The notes under the pieces are model-generated. The model was not told the origin of the DNA and did not search any database. It worked only from the letters and a program-made list of their open reading frames with translations. Below are positions 26,165 to 34,792 of a stretch of 64,000 nt of DNA, one piece after another; position 1 is the stretch's first letter, and each line of letters starts with the position of its first letter. Source of the stretch: Sphingosinithalassobacter tenebrarum (GTDB lineage Bacteria; Pseudomonadota; Alphaproteobacteria; Sphingomonadales; Sphingomonadaceae); NCBI RefSeq assembly GCF_011057975.1, contig NZ_CP049109.1, forward strand, positions 868,001-932,000, in the 5' to 3' direction. The position numbers were made by a program, and so were the translations under genes.

Positions 26165-26992
26165 ATGGTCAAGATGAGCGCCGTCTGGGATCGCACGGCG
26201 GAATTTCTGAGTGACAATCTGCCCCTGCTTCTGCCGGTGGCGCTGATTGCGTTTTTCGTGCCGGCGTCGATCGAGGGCAGCCTGCCCAACGGCGCGGAGG
26301 TGGGCAATACCGGTCTGGCACTGTTCCTCTCGCTGATGAATCTGGCCTTTGCGGTGCTGTCGCTTTGGGGGTCGCTGGCGATTGTCGGCATGGCGGCGTC
26401 GCCGGAGGATATGTCGGGCGCCGGCGCGCTGGCGCGAAAACGGCTGCTTCCCGCGCTGCTCATCTGGATCGTGCTGTTCGTGGTTCTTGTGCTGCTATTG
26501 CTGCCGGTTCCGATCGCGCTGCTGCTCAATGGATATGACGTCGCGGCGATTGCCCGCGGCGAGGACGTAACGCTGACCGGCGCGATGGGCTGGCCGATCG
26601 CCATCTACTGGATCCTGCTTGCCGGACTGGCGGTATGGGCAGCGGCGCGGCTGCTTCTCATTTCGCCCCTCATTGTGGTCGAGGGGCGTCTGTTCGATGC
26701 CATTCCGCGGTCGGTCGCGCTGACGCGCGGCTTTACCTGGCGAATTATCGGGGTGCTTCTGTTGTTCGCGCTCGTCACGATCGTATCGATGCTGGCGGCC
26801 CAGACCGTATTCGGATCGATCTTCCGGCTGGTCGCGGGGGACGAGTCCGGTCCGATCACGCTTGCCGGCGTGCTGACGTCGGTGACGGTGGCTGCCGTGC
26901 AGACCGGATTTTCGGTGATCGCGCCTGCCTTTTCAACCAAGCTTTATGTCGCCCTGACATCGGCCGCCGCGCACGAATCGCAGCCCGAGTGA
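26165..26992 (+). CDS. Membrane protein, YciC-like
   Basis: A 275-residue protein with six strong hydrophobic segments, beginning at residues 20-37 ([18 protein letters not shown]), and a loop pattern ([20 protein letters not shown]) that resembles the membrane domain found in YciC and glycerophosphodiesterase-membrane proteins. Its stop overlaps the next gene's GTG start by three bases, and the two products share the same fold type, suggesting a duplicated, translationally coupled pair. Function is unknown. Confidence 0.72.
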   Translation: MVKMSAVWDRTAEFLSDNLPLLLPVALIAFFVPASIEGSLPNGAEVGNTGLALFLSLMNLAFAVLSLWGSLAIVGMAASPEDMSGAGALARKRLLPALLIWIVLFVVLVLLLLPVPIALLLNGYDVAAIARGEDVTLTGAMGWPIAIYWILLAGLAVWAAARLLLISPLIVVEGRLFDAIPRSVALTRGFTWRIIGVLLLFALVTIVSMLAAQTVFGSIFRLVAGDESGPITLAGVLTSVTVAAVQTGFSVIAPAFSTKLYVALTSAAAHESQPE

Positions 26993-27723
26993 CCAGCGAC
27001 TTTCCTGCGATCATCGCCGATGCCCGTACAATGTGGCGGGGCAATCGCGACTTGCTTCTGCGTGTGGCCGGTGTGTTCTTCTTCCTGCCGGCGCTGGCGC
27101 TGCGCCTGTTCGTGCAGCCTGACATGGTCGAAGACGTCACGCTGGAACAGGCGTTCGACGCGACGATGGAATGGGCCGCGAGCAACGCGCACTGGCTGCT
27201 CGCGGCGCAGGCAGTCGAATTATACGGGTCGGCGCTGGTGCTGTTGCTGCTGCTCGATCGCGGGCATCCCACGCTTGGCGAGGCAATGGCGCGGACGAGT
27301 CGCCTCTTGCCTTCCTTCCTGTTGTTGTGGCTGCTCACCTCGCTCCTGAGCACGATCGGAACCATCGCGTTCATTTTGCCGGGCATCTATCTGATCGGCC
27401 GTACCTTCGTGGTCGGGGCGGCGCTGATGGCGGAGCCGGAGAAGGGGCCGGGCGCGGCCTTTGCCACGGGAATTCGCGCGACACGGGGCGGCCGGGCATG
27501 GCTCCTGTTCCTGGGCGTCGCGCTGTGGTGGCTTGCCAGCGCGATGGGTTCGGCACTGGCTGTCGACGTGGCGCTGCTGCTCGACAGTCTCGGCGCGGGT
27601 CCGATCGGCGCCGCCGCCGGCGAAATGCTGTCGGCGCTGGTTTCGGCGGCGATGACGCTCGTGATCGTGCTGGCGCAGGCCGCGGCCTATCGCCGTTTCG
27701 CCGAATCGAAACAGGGAATCTGA
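26989..27723 (+). CDS. Membrane protein, YciC-like paralogue
   Basis: A 244-residue polytopic protein with about six hydrophobic segments and the matching loop MAEPEKGPGAAFATGIRATRGG. The GTG at 26989 overlaps the upstream TGA (GTGA), so it is translated by coupling. Its last 37 bases overlap the convergent GNAT gene. With the upstream gene it likely forms a two-component membrane assembly; no substrate can be inferred. Confidence 0.7.
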   Translation: MTSDFPAIIADARTMWRGNRDLLLRVAGVFFFLPALALRLFVQPDMVEDVTLEQAFDATMEWAASNAHWLLAAQAVELYGSALVLLLLLDRGHPTLGEAMARTSRLLPSFLLLWLLTSLLSTIGTIAFILPGIYLIGRTFVVGAALMAEPEKGPGAAFATGIRATRGGRAWLLFLGVALWWLASAMGSALAVDVALLLDSLGAGPIGAAAGEMLSALVSAAMTLVIVLAQAAAYRRFAESKQGI

Positions 27724-28286
27724 GGGGCCGCGTCGCGCGGCAGGGCGCCGATCAGCCGGGGATCGGCGAAGGTTTCCAACGTACGTTTATAGGCTGTGAA
27801 GCCCGAACGCCGATAAAAGCCCAGCGCACCCGGATGATCAAGGGTGCAGGTATGCAGCCAGAGCCGTTCGATATCGGTCCGCCAGCCGAGTGCGAGCGCA
27901 TGGTGCATCAGCCAGCGCCCCTGGCCCTTGCCGGTCCATTCGGGCACCAGTCCGACGAAGGAAAGCTCGCACTGCCCGGCTTCGCGGAAATCGAGTTCGA
28001 GCATGCCTATCTCGATACGATCGCGGTCGATCACGGCATGAACCTCGACAGCGTCGTCATCGAGGATCGCGCGCAGCCGCGCTTCTTCCATCACCAGCCG
28101 CGAAAACCAGAGCCAGGGGGACCCGACCCTGCGGAACAGCGTGCGATATTTCTCGCTGTCGGGCCGCTGCCAGCGGATCAGCTGAAGCGGTGAGGTCGGC
28201 ATCGGAGCCGGGCGCGGACGCTCGGTCATCTCCAGCGTGGTCACGACCGTCGCGAGATGGTCGTCGGGAACCGGCGTCAGCGCCAT
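27687..28286 (-). CDS. GNAT-family N-acetyltransferase
   Basis: The 199-residue product has a GNAT fold: ELSFVGLVPEWTGKGQGRWLMHHALALGW carries the acetyl-CoA P-loop (Q/RxxGxG/A) at about residues 107-135, and HPGALGFYRRSGF is the C-terminal motif. The N-terminal 45 residues are unrelated to the catalytic core. It is encoded two bases after hemF in the transcription direction, on the same strand. The acceptor is unknown. Confidence 0.83.
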   Translation of the reverse strand: MALTPVPDDHLATVVTTLEMTERPRPAPMPTSPLQLIRWQRPDSEKYRTLFRRVGSPWLWFSRLVMEEARLRAILDDDAVEVHAVIDRDRIEIGMLELDFREAGQCELSFVGLVPEWTGKGQGRWLMHHALALGWRTDIERLWLHTCTLDHPGALGFYRRSGFTAYKRTLETFADPRLIGALPRDAAPQIPCFDSAKRR

Positions 28287-28288
28287 GA

Positions 28289-29128
28289 TCAGGACCAGGT
28301 CGCGAGCGGCGGCAGGCTCATCAGGATCGCGTCGATATTGCCGCCGGTCTTCAGCCCGAACAATGTCCCGCGATCATAGACCAGATTGAATTCGGCATAG
28401 CGCCCGCGCCATTCGAGCTGACGCGCGCGATCGGCTTCGGTGAAATCCATTTCCATGCGTCGGCGAACGATGCGCGGAAACACGTCGAGAAAGGCGCGGC
28501 CGACATCCTGGGTAAAGGCGAAATTCGCGCCCCAGTCGCCCTCGAGGTGATCGTAGAAGATGCCGCCCACGCCACGATGCGTCTTGCGATGAGGGATGTA
28601 GAAATACTCGTCGGCCCATTGCTTGAAGCGCGGATAGTGTTCGGGATCGTGCCGGTCGCACGCTGCCTTCAGTTCGGCGTGGAACTCGGCGGTATCTTCG
28701 TCATAGGGCAGCGGCGGGTTCAGATCGGCGCCGCCACCGAACCAGCTTTTCGTCGTCACCAGGTGGCGCGTGTTCATGTGCACCGCCGGGACGTGCGGAT
28801 TGGTCATGTGCGCGACCAGGCTGATTCCGGTGGCGAAGAAGCTTGGATCGCTGTCGGCGCCGTGGATGGTCTTGGCGAAATCGCCTTCGAGCTGGCCGTG
28901 AACGGTCGAGACATTGACGCCGACCTTTTCGAACACCTTGCCTTTCATCAGCCCGCGAACACCGCCGCCGCCGGCCTCGCCCGAAGGATCGGTGCGGTTC
29001 CAGGGCAGATAGTCGAACGTTGCGTCGGAGCCCGCTTCGCGCTCGATCGCTTCGAATTCGGCGCAGATCCGGTCGCGCAGCGATTCGAACCAGGAGCGGG
29101 CAGTGGTCTTTTGGTCGTCGAGCAGCAT
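28289..29128 (-). CDS. hemF: Oxygen-dependent coproporphyrinogen III oxidase
   Basis: The 279-residue enzyme performs the aerobic double decarboxylation of coproporphyrinogen III in haem synthesis. Visible signatures are GGGGVRGLMKGKVFEKVGVNVSTVHG, HVPAVHMNTRHL, WFGGGADLNPPLPY and FYIPHRKTHRGVGGIFYDHLE, which contain the catalytic His and substrate contacts. Start ATG 29128 gives the typical length. trmL lies upstream and a GNAT gene downstream. Confidence 0.95.
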   Translation of the reverse strand: MLLDDQKTTARSWFESLRDRICAEFEAIEREAGSDATFDYLPWNRTDPSGEAGGGGVRGLMKGKVFEKVGVNVSTVHGQLEGDFAKTIHGADSDPSFFATGISLVAHMTNPHVPAVHMNTRHLVTTKSWFGGGADLNPPLPYDEDTAEFHAELKAACDRHDPEHYPRFKQWADEYFYIPHRKTHRGVGGIFYDHLEGDWGANFAFTQDVGRAFLDVFPRIVRRRMEMDFTEADRARQLEWRGRYAEFNLVYDRGTLFGLKTGGNIDAILMSLPPLATWS

Positions 29129-29177
29129 GGCGCGCTGGTAGCCTGCACGACCGGGGCTGTCGAGAAGCGGGGCAGTG

Positions 29178-29630
29178 CTAGCCGGCGGGCCAGCCATCGG
29201 TCTGGCGCAATGCTTCGGCAAGCGCGATTCCGGCCGAAACGGCGAGGTTGAGCGAGCGCGTCTCCGCCTGCATCGGAATGCGAACGCGCAATGCCGCGCA
29301 TCCCTGAACGCTGTCGGGAACGCCTGCCGATTCGGACCCGAACAACAATATGTCGTCGGATTCGAATCGCGTTTTCGGCAGGGAGACAGCGCCGCGCGTA
29401 GTGAACAGAACGATTCGGCCATCCACCGTTTCGAGAAACGCGTCCCAATCGGCATGCCGCCGAACCGAAACCGTATCGACATAGTCCATGCCCGCACGCG
29501 CTAGAGCCCGGTCGCCCCAGGGGAATCCCATCGGCTCGATCAGATCGACCCCCGCTGCGAAACAGGCGGCGGTGCGCAGGATCGTGCCGACATTTCCGGC
29601 GATTTCGGGCTGGTAGAGTGCTACTCGCAT
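29178..29630 (-). CDS. trmL: tRNA (cytidine/uridine-34 2'-O)-methyltransferase
   Basis: A 150-residue SPOUT methyltransferase that modifies the wobble base of leucine tRNAs. It has YQPEIAGNVGTILRTAACF, the trefoil-knot LLFGSESAGVPDSV, and RIPMQAETRSLNLAVSAGIALAEALRQ. ATG at 29630 was chosen because homology starts at MRVALYQPEIAGN. It follows the VOC protein gene in the same direction, seven bases apart. Confidence 0.92.
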   Translation of the reverse strand: MRVALYQPEIAGNVGTILRTAACFAAGVDLIEPMGFPWGDRALARAGMDYVDTVSVRRHADWDAFLETVDGRIVLFTTRGAVSLPKTRFESDDILLFGSESAGVPDSVQGCAALRVRIPMQAETRSLNLAVSAGIALAEALRQTDGWPAG

Positions 29631-29637
29631 CGTCGGT

Positions 29638-30006
29638 TCAACTGTCGGTTCGCGACAGGATCGCGATCGCCAGGCCGCCGGGCGCCTGAGCGAAATATAT
29701 GCGCTCGCCATGCGCATCGACCGGGCCTTGCAGCGCTATTCCGTTATTCCTCGCCCGTTCGGCATAGGCATCCGCATCGCCAACGATGATATGCAGCATG
29801 ACGCCTTCGGGCATGGCCTCGCTTGCCGCCCATATTTCGGCCCAGCTGTGTTCGCCGGCGGGAAATACCGCGCCGGCAAATTCCGGGGCGTCCATGCCCA
29901 GGTCGCGTTCGGCAAGGCCCAGCCCGTCGGCGCCGAGGAACTGCGCGAGAGCGCGCGCTTCCTCGTCTGGACGTACCGTGCAGAAGCGAATTCCCAATAC
30001 CGTCAT
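29638..30006 (-). CDS. Glyoxalase/VOC-like protein
   Basis: A 122-residue protein with the paired beta-alpha-beta pattern of the vicinal-oxygen-chelate fold: TVLGIRFCTVRPDEEARALAQFL, then GVMLHIIVGDADAYAERARNNG and ERIYFAQAPGGLAIAILS. The metal residues are not obvious. Start ATG 30006 lies close to a purine-rich GGGAGAG. Substrate unknown. The 255-base gap upstream, before petA on the opposite strand, holds no gene and must contain the divergent promoters. Confidence 0.7.
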   Translation of the reverse strand: MTVLGIRFCTVRPDEEARALAQFLGADGLGLAERDLGMDAPEFAGAVFPAGEHSWAEIWAASEAMPEGVMLHIIVGDADAYAERARNNGIALQGPVDAHGERIYFAQAPGGLAIAILSRTDS

Positions 30007-30261
30007 TCCGGTCTCTCCCTCAGCCTGACGCCCGGTTGCCACGGGTCGGCGGACCGGCCAAATCCCGTGCCGCAGCCGCGATCCTTAACAAATGCGTCAA
30101 AATGCCTGTTGGCAAAACGCCTTTCCGGCGTCTATCAGGCCGCCAGCCACCGGGGGCAATCCGGGGGGCTGGGCGGGGCATATCGCCAGAGGGCATAGTG
30201 TCAGACGTCCGGGTCCGGGTCGCGCGTTCGCGCGCAAGAATCGAAGTGTAAAGGCTGACGC

Positions 30262-30846
30262 ATGGCAACGCTTGATCAAGCTGTTCCACCCGAAGGCGCC
30301 GCGGGCGCCGAAGGCGAATCGCTCGAAAATCCCCGCCGTCGTGATTGGCTCCAATACGCCGCCGTTTCCTTCGGCGCGGTCGGAGCGGGCGTGGTGGTTC
30401 TTCCGCTGGTCAATTCGATGAATCCTTCGGCCGACGTGCTCGCGCTCTCGACCACCGAAGTCGATCTGTCGGCAATCGAGCCGGGTCAGGCGATCAAAAC
30501 CACCTTCCGCAAGCAGCCGCTGTTCGTCCGCAATCTGACGACAGAGGAAATCGCGCAGGCGAACGAAGTGCCGCTGAGCGCGCTGCGCGATCCCGAAACG
30601 CTCGCGGAGCGTACCAAGGAAGGGCATGAAAACTGGCTGATCACGCTGGGCGTCTGCACACATCTGGGCTGCGTGCCGCTGGGCGCGGGCGAAGGCGAGA
30701 ACAAGGGGCCGTTCGGCGGATATTTCTGCCCGTGCCACGGTTCGGCCTATGATACGGCGGCGCGCATCCGGCAGGGTCCCGCACCGACGAATCTGGTGGT
30801 TCCCGAATATGAATTCACGTCGGATACGACGGTAATGGTGGGTTGA
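30262..30846 (+). CDS. petA: Ubiquinol-cytochrome c reductase iron-sulfur (Rieske) subunit
   Basis: The 194-residue Rieske protein of the bc1 complex transfers electrons from ubiquinol to cytochrome c1. The N-terminus has the twin-arginine segment PRRRDWLQYAAVSFGAV followed by its anchor helix. The 2Fe-2S ligands lie in CTHLGCVPLG (about 132-137) and CPCHGSAYD (about 156-160), with the disulfide cysteines included. petB starts 11 bases later. Confidence 0.96.
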   Translation: MATLDQAVPPEGAAGAEGESLENPRRRDWLQYAAVSFGAVGAGVVVLPLVNSMNPSADVLALSTTEVDLSAIEPGQAIKTTFRKQPLFVRNLTTEEIAQANEVPLSALRDPETLAERTKEGHENWLITLGVCTHLGCVPLGAGEGENKGPFGGYFCPCHGSAYDTAARIRQGPAPTNLVVPEYEFTSDTTVMVG

Positions 30847-30857
30847 GGTAAGGCGAA

Positions 30858-32147
30858 ATGAGCTTCCCCTGGGCAAAGCAATATGCGCCGAAGCATCCGG
30901 TCATGCAGTGGGTCGATGACCGGCTGCCGCTGCCGCGCTTCGTCTACAACGCAGTCGGTGCCGGCTATCCGGTGCCGCGCAACCTCAACTATTTCTGGAA
31001 TTTCGGCGTCCTTGCCGGTGTCGCGCTGGTCTGCCAGATCGTGACCGGCATCGTGCTGGCCATGCATTTCCATTCCAGTGCGGAAGGCGCCTTCGCGTCG
31101 GTGAATGGCACGATCATGCGTGACGTGAACGCCGGCTGGTTCCTGCGCTTTGCCCACGCCAACGGTGCCTCGATGTTCTTCATCGTGGTTTATACGCATA
31201 TCGCCCGCGGGCTTTATTACGGGTCGTACAAGCCGCCGCGCGAGATGGTGTGGCTGCTTGGTGTGGTCATCTTCCTGCTGCTGATGGCCACCGCGTTCAT
31301 GGGCTATGTGCTTCCCTGGGGGCAGATGAGCTTCTGGGGTGCGCAGGTGATCACCGGCTTCTTCTCCGCCATTCCGGTGGTCGGCGAATGGATCCGCGTG
31401 TGGCTTCTCGGCGGCTATGCGCCGGACGATGCCGCGCTCAACCGCTTCTTCTCGCTCCACTATCTGTTGCCGTTCGTGATCGCTGCGGTCGTGATCCTGC
31501 ACATCTGGGCGCTGCACATTCCGGGGTCGTCGAACCCGACCGGCGTCGAAGTGAAGGGCGAGCAGGATACGGTGCCCTTCCATCCCTATTACACCGCAAA
31601 GGACGGCCTCGGGCTGGTGATCTTCCTGATCGTCTTCTCGCTGCTGATCTTCTTCGCGCCGGACATGCTGGGGCACCCGGACAACTATATCGAGGCGAAC
31701 CCGCTTTCGACTCCGGCGCACATCGTGCCCGAATGGTATTTCCTGCCCTTCTACGCGATCCTGAAGTCGTTCACCTTCGACTTCATCATCCCGGCGAAGC
31801 TGTGGGGCGTGCTGGCGATGTTCGGGTCGATCCTGCTGATGTTCTTCCTGCCCTGGCTCGACAAGTCGCCGGTGCGGTCGGCCAACTATCGTCCGATGTA
31901 TCGCATCTGTTTCTGGATCCTGATCCTCGACGTGTTCGTGCTGGGCTATGTCGGCGGGGCCGAGCCGATCCCGGGCAACGTGATCCTCGGCCAGATCGCA
32001 TCCATCTATTATTTCGCGCACTTCCTGATCATCGTGCCGATCATCTCGCGGCTCGAGCGACCCAAGCCGCTGCCCAACTCGATCACCGAAGCGGTGCTCA
32101 AGGGCGAAAGCGGTTCGTCCATCAGTGAAACCGCGGTCAGCGCGTAA
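30858..32147 (+). CDS. petB: Cytochrome b of the bc1 complex
   Basis: The 429-residue subunit has eight membrane segments. The haem-ligand histidines lie in VLAMHFHSS and [15 protein letters not shown] on one side and [22 protein letters not shown] on the other. [19 protein letters not shown] and [12 protein letters not shown] (the PEWY loop) form the ubiquinol-oxidising site. No fusion to c1 is seen. petC follows after 15 bases. Confidence 0.97.
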   Translation: MSFPWAKQYAPKHPVMQWVDDRLPLPRFVYNAVGAGYPVPRNLNYFWNFGVLAGVALVCQIVTGIVLAMHFHSSAEGAFASVNGTIMRDVNAGWFLRFAHANGASMFFIVVYTHIARGLYYGSYKPPREMVWLLGVVIFLLLMATAFMGYVLPWGQMSFWGAQVITGFFSAIPVVGEWIRVWLLGGYAPDDAALNRFFSLHYLLPFVIAAVVILHIWALHIPGSSNPTGVEVKGEQDTVPFHPYYTAKDGLGLVIFLIVFSLLIFFAPDMLGHPDNYIEANPLSTPAHIVPEWYFLPFYAILKSFTFDFIIPAKLWGVLAMFGSILLMFFLPWLDKSPVRSANYRPMYRICFWILILDVFVLGYVGGAEPIPGNVILGQIASIYYFAHFLIIVPIISRLERPKPLPNSITEAVLKGESGSSISETAVSA

Positions 32148-32162
32148 GGGGGAATAGGTCCA

Positions 32163-33017
32163 ATGTCTGCGCTGTTCGTAAAGTCGATCAAGTTTCTGAT
32201 CGGTATCGCCTTTGTCGTCGCCCTGCTGCTGGCGCTGTACAGCACCGTCAGCGGCCTCATCTCGGATCCGCCCGCGGAAACCGCCGAGCATGAATTCCAC
32301 GAACACCCCCGCGATGCGGAGCTGTCGTCGGCCGGCCTGTTCGGCACTTTCGACGAGCAACAGCTCCAGCGCGGCTTCCTGGTCTTCGAAAAGGTCTGCG
32401 CGGCCTGCCACTCGCTGAAGTATGCTTCGTTCCGCGAGCTGGAGGGCATCGGTTACTCCGAAGCCCAGGTGAAGGCGATCGCCGAGAACTGGCCGATCCC
32501 GCAGCCGACGATCAATCGCGACACCGGCGAAGCCACGACCCGGCCGAACATGGCTTCGGATCGCTTTCCGCTGCCTTTCGCGAACAACGTCGCCGCGGCC
32601 GCCGCGAACAACAATGCCGTGCCGCCCGATCTGACCTATATGGCCAAGGCGCGGCATGACGGGCCCAACTACGTCTATTCGCTGCTGACCGGCTATCAGG
32701 AGCAACCGGCCGAATTGCTCGAGCATTTCCCGGCCGCCAAGACTCCCTCCGGGCTCCACTACAATCCCTATTTTGCCAACCTCAACCTGGCGATGCCGAA
32801 GCCGCTGACACAGGAAGGGCAGGTCGAATATCTCGACGGGACGCGCCCGACGGTCGACCAGATGGCGAAGGATGTCTCGGCGTTCCTCGCCTGGACCGCC
32901 GAACCGACGCTTGAAAACCGTCATGCCGCCGGTTTCGCGACGATCCTGTTCCTGATCGCGCTCGGTATCCTGACCTTTGGTGCCTATCGCTCGGTCTGGG
33001 CGGGCGTTAAGCACTGA
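32163..33017 (+). CDS. petC: Cytochrome c1
   Basis: The 284-residue haem subunit receives electrons from the Rieske protein. An N-terminal signal/anchor (LIGIAFVVALLLALYSTVSGL) leads to the CxxCH site VCAACHSLKYASFRELE near residue 78. The axial Met side lies in the KTPSG/LNLAMPKPL region, and a C-terminal anchor (FLIALGILTFGAYRSVWAGV) ends the protein. The operon closes with a strong terminator. Confidence 0.95.
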   Translation: MSALFVKSIKFLIGIAFVVALLLALYSTVSGLISDPPAETAEHEFHEHPRDAELSSAGLFGTFDEQQLQRGFLVFEKVCAACHSLKYASFRELEGIGYSEAQVKAIAENWPIPQPTINRDTGEATTRPNMASDRFPLPFANNVAAAAANNNAVPPDLTYMAKARHDGPNYVYSLLTGYQEQPAELLEHFPAAKTPSGLHYNPYFANLNLAMPKPLTQEGQVEYLDGTRPTVDQMAKDVSAFLAWTAEPTLENRHAAGFATILFLIALGILTFGAYRSVWAGVKH

Positions 33018-33025
33018 TCCCGAAC

Positions 33026-33062
33026 GGGGCCGTCCGCCGGTGCGGGCGGCCCCTTCTTCGTT
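33026..33062 (+). terminator. Intrinsic terminator of petABC
   Basis: Twelve pairs are formed between 33026-33037 and 33042-33053 (GGGGCCG.../...CGGCCCC, one G-T), with a CGGT tetraloop and a TTCTTCGTTT tail. It ends the bc1 operon just before apt. Confidence 0.85.
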
Positions 33063-33083
33063 TGCGACAGCCTGGAGCGCGTC

Positions 33084-33620
33084 TTGTCCGACAATGACGA
33101 TATCCGTTCGCGCATTCGCACGATCCCCGATTTTCCCAAGCCGGGCATCATGTTTCGCGACATTACGACGCTGCTGCTTGACCCCGAAGGCCTGCGGCTG
33201 ACGATCGACCGGATGGCGGAGAAGGTCGCCGGCGATATCGATCTGGTCGCCGGCATCGACGCCCGCGGCTTCCTGTTCGCGGCACCGCTTGCGATCAAGC
33301 TCGGCACCGGCGTGCTGCTGGTGCGCAAGGACGGCAAGCTGCCCGGCGCGACCATCGCCGAAGAATACGCGCTCGAATACGGCACCGACCGGATCGCGAT
33401 TCACGCCGATGCCTGTGCGCCCGGCGCGCATGTGCTGCTCGTTGATGATCTGATCGCCACCGGCGGAACCGCGCGCGCCGCGGTTCGGCTGCTGCGCAAG
33501 GCGGGGGCGACAGTTACCCAGGCGGGATTCGTCGTCGACTTGCCCGAGCTGGGCGGTGCGGACGCGCTGCGCGGCGACGGCGTCGATGCCTTTGCCTTGA
33601 CGGCATTCGAAGGCCACTGA
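33084..33620 (+). CDS. apt: Adenine phosphoribosyltransferase
   Basis: The 178-residue salvage enzyme makes AMP from adenine and PRPP. It has IRTIPDFPKPGIMFRDITTLL at the start, VAGIDARGFLFAAPLAIKLG, and the PRPP loop HVLLVDDLIATGGTARAA. The start is TTG at 33084, with GGAG six bases upstream; no in-frame ATG fits the family's N-terminus. It lies behind the petABC terminator and so has its own promoter. Confidence 0.94.
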   Translation: MSDNDDIRSRIRTIPDFPKPGIMFRDITTLLLDPEGLRLTIDRMAEKVAGDIDLVAGIDARGFLFAAPLAIKLGTGVLLVRKDGKLPGATIAEEYALEYGTDRIAIHADACAPGAHVLLVDDLIATGGTARAAVRLLRKAGATVTQAGFVVDLPELGGADALRGDGVDAFALTAFEGH

Positions 33621-33694
33621 TCGGGGGCCTGGCCGGCATCGCGGAACTGCCTGCTCCGGTTACGGGTTGGTTAGCCAGATCCGAGGGAGCGAAG

Positions 33695-34207
33695 ATGCGT
33701 ATTCTTGCAAAGCCGATGCTGGCCGCCGCGACCATCGCCGTTGCCGGCGCACTCGCCAGCTGCACCGATGGCTATGGCTATTCCGGCGTTTCGGTGGGGT
33801 ACAGCAATGCCTCGCCATATTATTATGGCGATGGCGGCTATTATGACGGTGGCTATGGGTCGCCCTATTGGGGCTGGTACGGCGATTACTATTATCCCGG
33901 CACGGGCGTCTATGTCTACGACACGCAGCGTCGCCGCTACCGCTGGAACCGCGCCCAGCGGGAATATTGGGAGCGCCGCAGCCGGGCATGGAGTGGCGAG
34001 CGTCGCCCCGACAACTGGCGGGATTTCCGCCGGGACGGTCGTCGCGGCGACGGCTATCGCGATGGCCGCAGGGGCTGGGATGACCGCTATCGCGGTGATG
34101 GACGCCGCGGCGATGACCGGTATCGCGGGGACCGGCGGCGTGGGGATGATCGGTATCGTGGTGATCGTCGGCACGACAATGATCGGGAACGCCGCCGCCC
34201 GCAATAG
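33695..34207 (+). CDS. Lipoprotein with Tyr/Gly-rich and Arg-Gly-Asp-Arg repeats
   Basis: A 170-residue secreted protein with a lipoprotein-type signal (MRILAKPMLAAATIAVAGALASC). The next 50 residues are aromatic and glycine-rich (YYYGDGGYYDGGYGSPYWG). A basic helix follows (RRRYRWNRAQREYWERRSR), and then imperfect tandem units of 10-11 residues of the form RYRGD-RRGDD (residues about 125-165). The repeat is visible in the DNA as repeated CGCGGGGACCGG and similar units. Family unknown; the Arg/Asp repeats suggest a disordered, charged tail. Confidence 0.72.
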   Translation: MRILAKPMLAAATIAVAGALASCTDGYGYSGVSVGYSNASPYYYGDGGYYDGGYGSPYWGWYGDYYYPGTGVYVYDTQRRRYRWNRAQREYWERRSRAWSGERRPDNWRDFRRDGRRGDGYRDGRRGWDDRYRGDGRRGDDRYRGDRRRGDDRYRGDRRHDNDRERRRPQ

Positions 34208-34279
34208 CCCGGCCGGTTGTGAAATGGCGTCTCTGCGCCTCCTTGCGGCAGGGGCTCCTTGCGACAGGATCGGGGGCCG

Positions 34280-34747
34280 CTACTGGCCCTCGGTGTGATC
34301 GGCGGCGGGGCGACAGCGGATGAGCGTTGCCGCAATCATGCGCAACACCGGCTCGCCCTTCTGATTATAGGTCGTGACCTGCGTCCGCAGGCTGCCGATT
34401 CCCGGCCGCCGCACCGATGCGCGCTTGTCGAGTACCTGCGTGTCCACTCGCAGGACGTCGCCGGGATAGACCGGCTTCAGCCAGCGCAGTTCGTCTATAC
34501 CGGCTGCGCCCAGCGCTGCCTGCGGGCGCTCCTTGCCGCGCGCGACGATCATCGCCATCGTCATCGAGCAGCTATGCCAGCCGCTGGCGGCGATCCGCCC
34601 GAAATGGGTCTGCGCGGCGGCCTCGTCCGACAGGTGAAAGGGCTGTGGGTCGTAGCGCCGCGCGAATTCGATCACTTCCTCGCGCGTCACTTCATAGCGA
34701 CCGAAGGCGTCGGCTTCCCCGACTTCGATATCCTCGAAATAAAGCAT
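34280..34747 (-). CDS. MaoC-like dehydratase
   Basis: The 155-residue hot-dog-fold protein opens YFEDIEVGEADAFGRYEVTREEVIEFARRYDPQPFHL, matching the MaoC/R-hydratase pattern, with the catalytic Asp and His in FARRYDPQPFHLSDEAA. LRWLKPVYPGDVLRV is the second conserved strand. Such enzymes hydrate 2-enoyl-CoA or act on related thioesters; the exact substrate is unknown. It lies 45 bases after the phosphodiesterase gene, same strand. Confidence 0.85.
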   Translation of the reverse strand: MLYFEDIEVGEADAFGRYEVTREEVIEFARRYDPQPFHLSDEAAAQTHFGRIAASGWHSCSMTMAMIVARGKERPQAALGAAGIDELRWLKPVYPGDVLRVDTQVLDKRASVRRPGIGSLRTQVTTYNQKGEPVLRMIAATLIRCRPAADHTEGQ

Positions 34748-34792
34748 GCCGCGGCTTTCGAACGAAAATCGATACGGCGCAAGGCCCGCGCG

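Noticed and set aside
30747..33617. A 956-codon open frame opposite petB, petC and apt
   Set aside because: The plus-strand genes are certain, and the antisense product has no domain and an Arg/Asp/Gln/His-rich composition typical of shadow frames.
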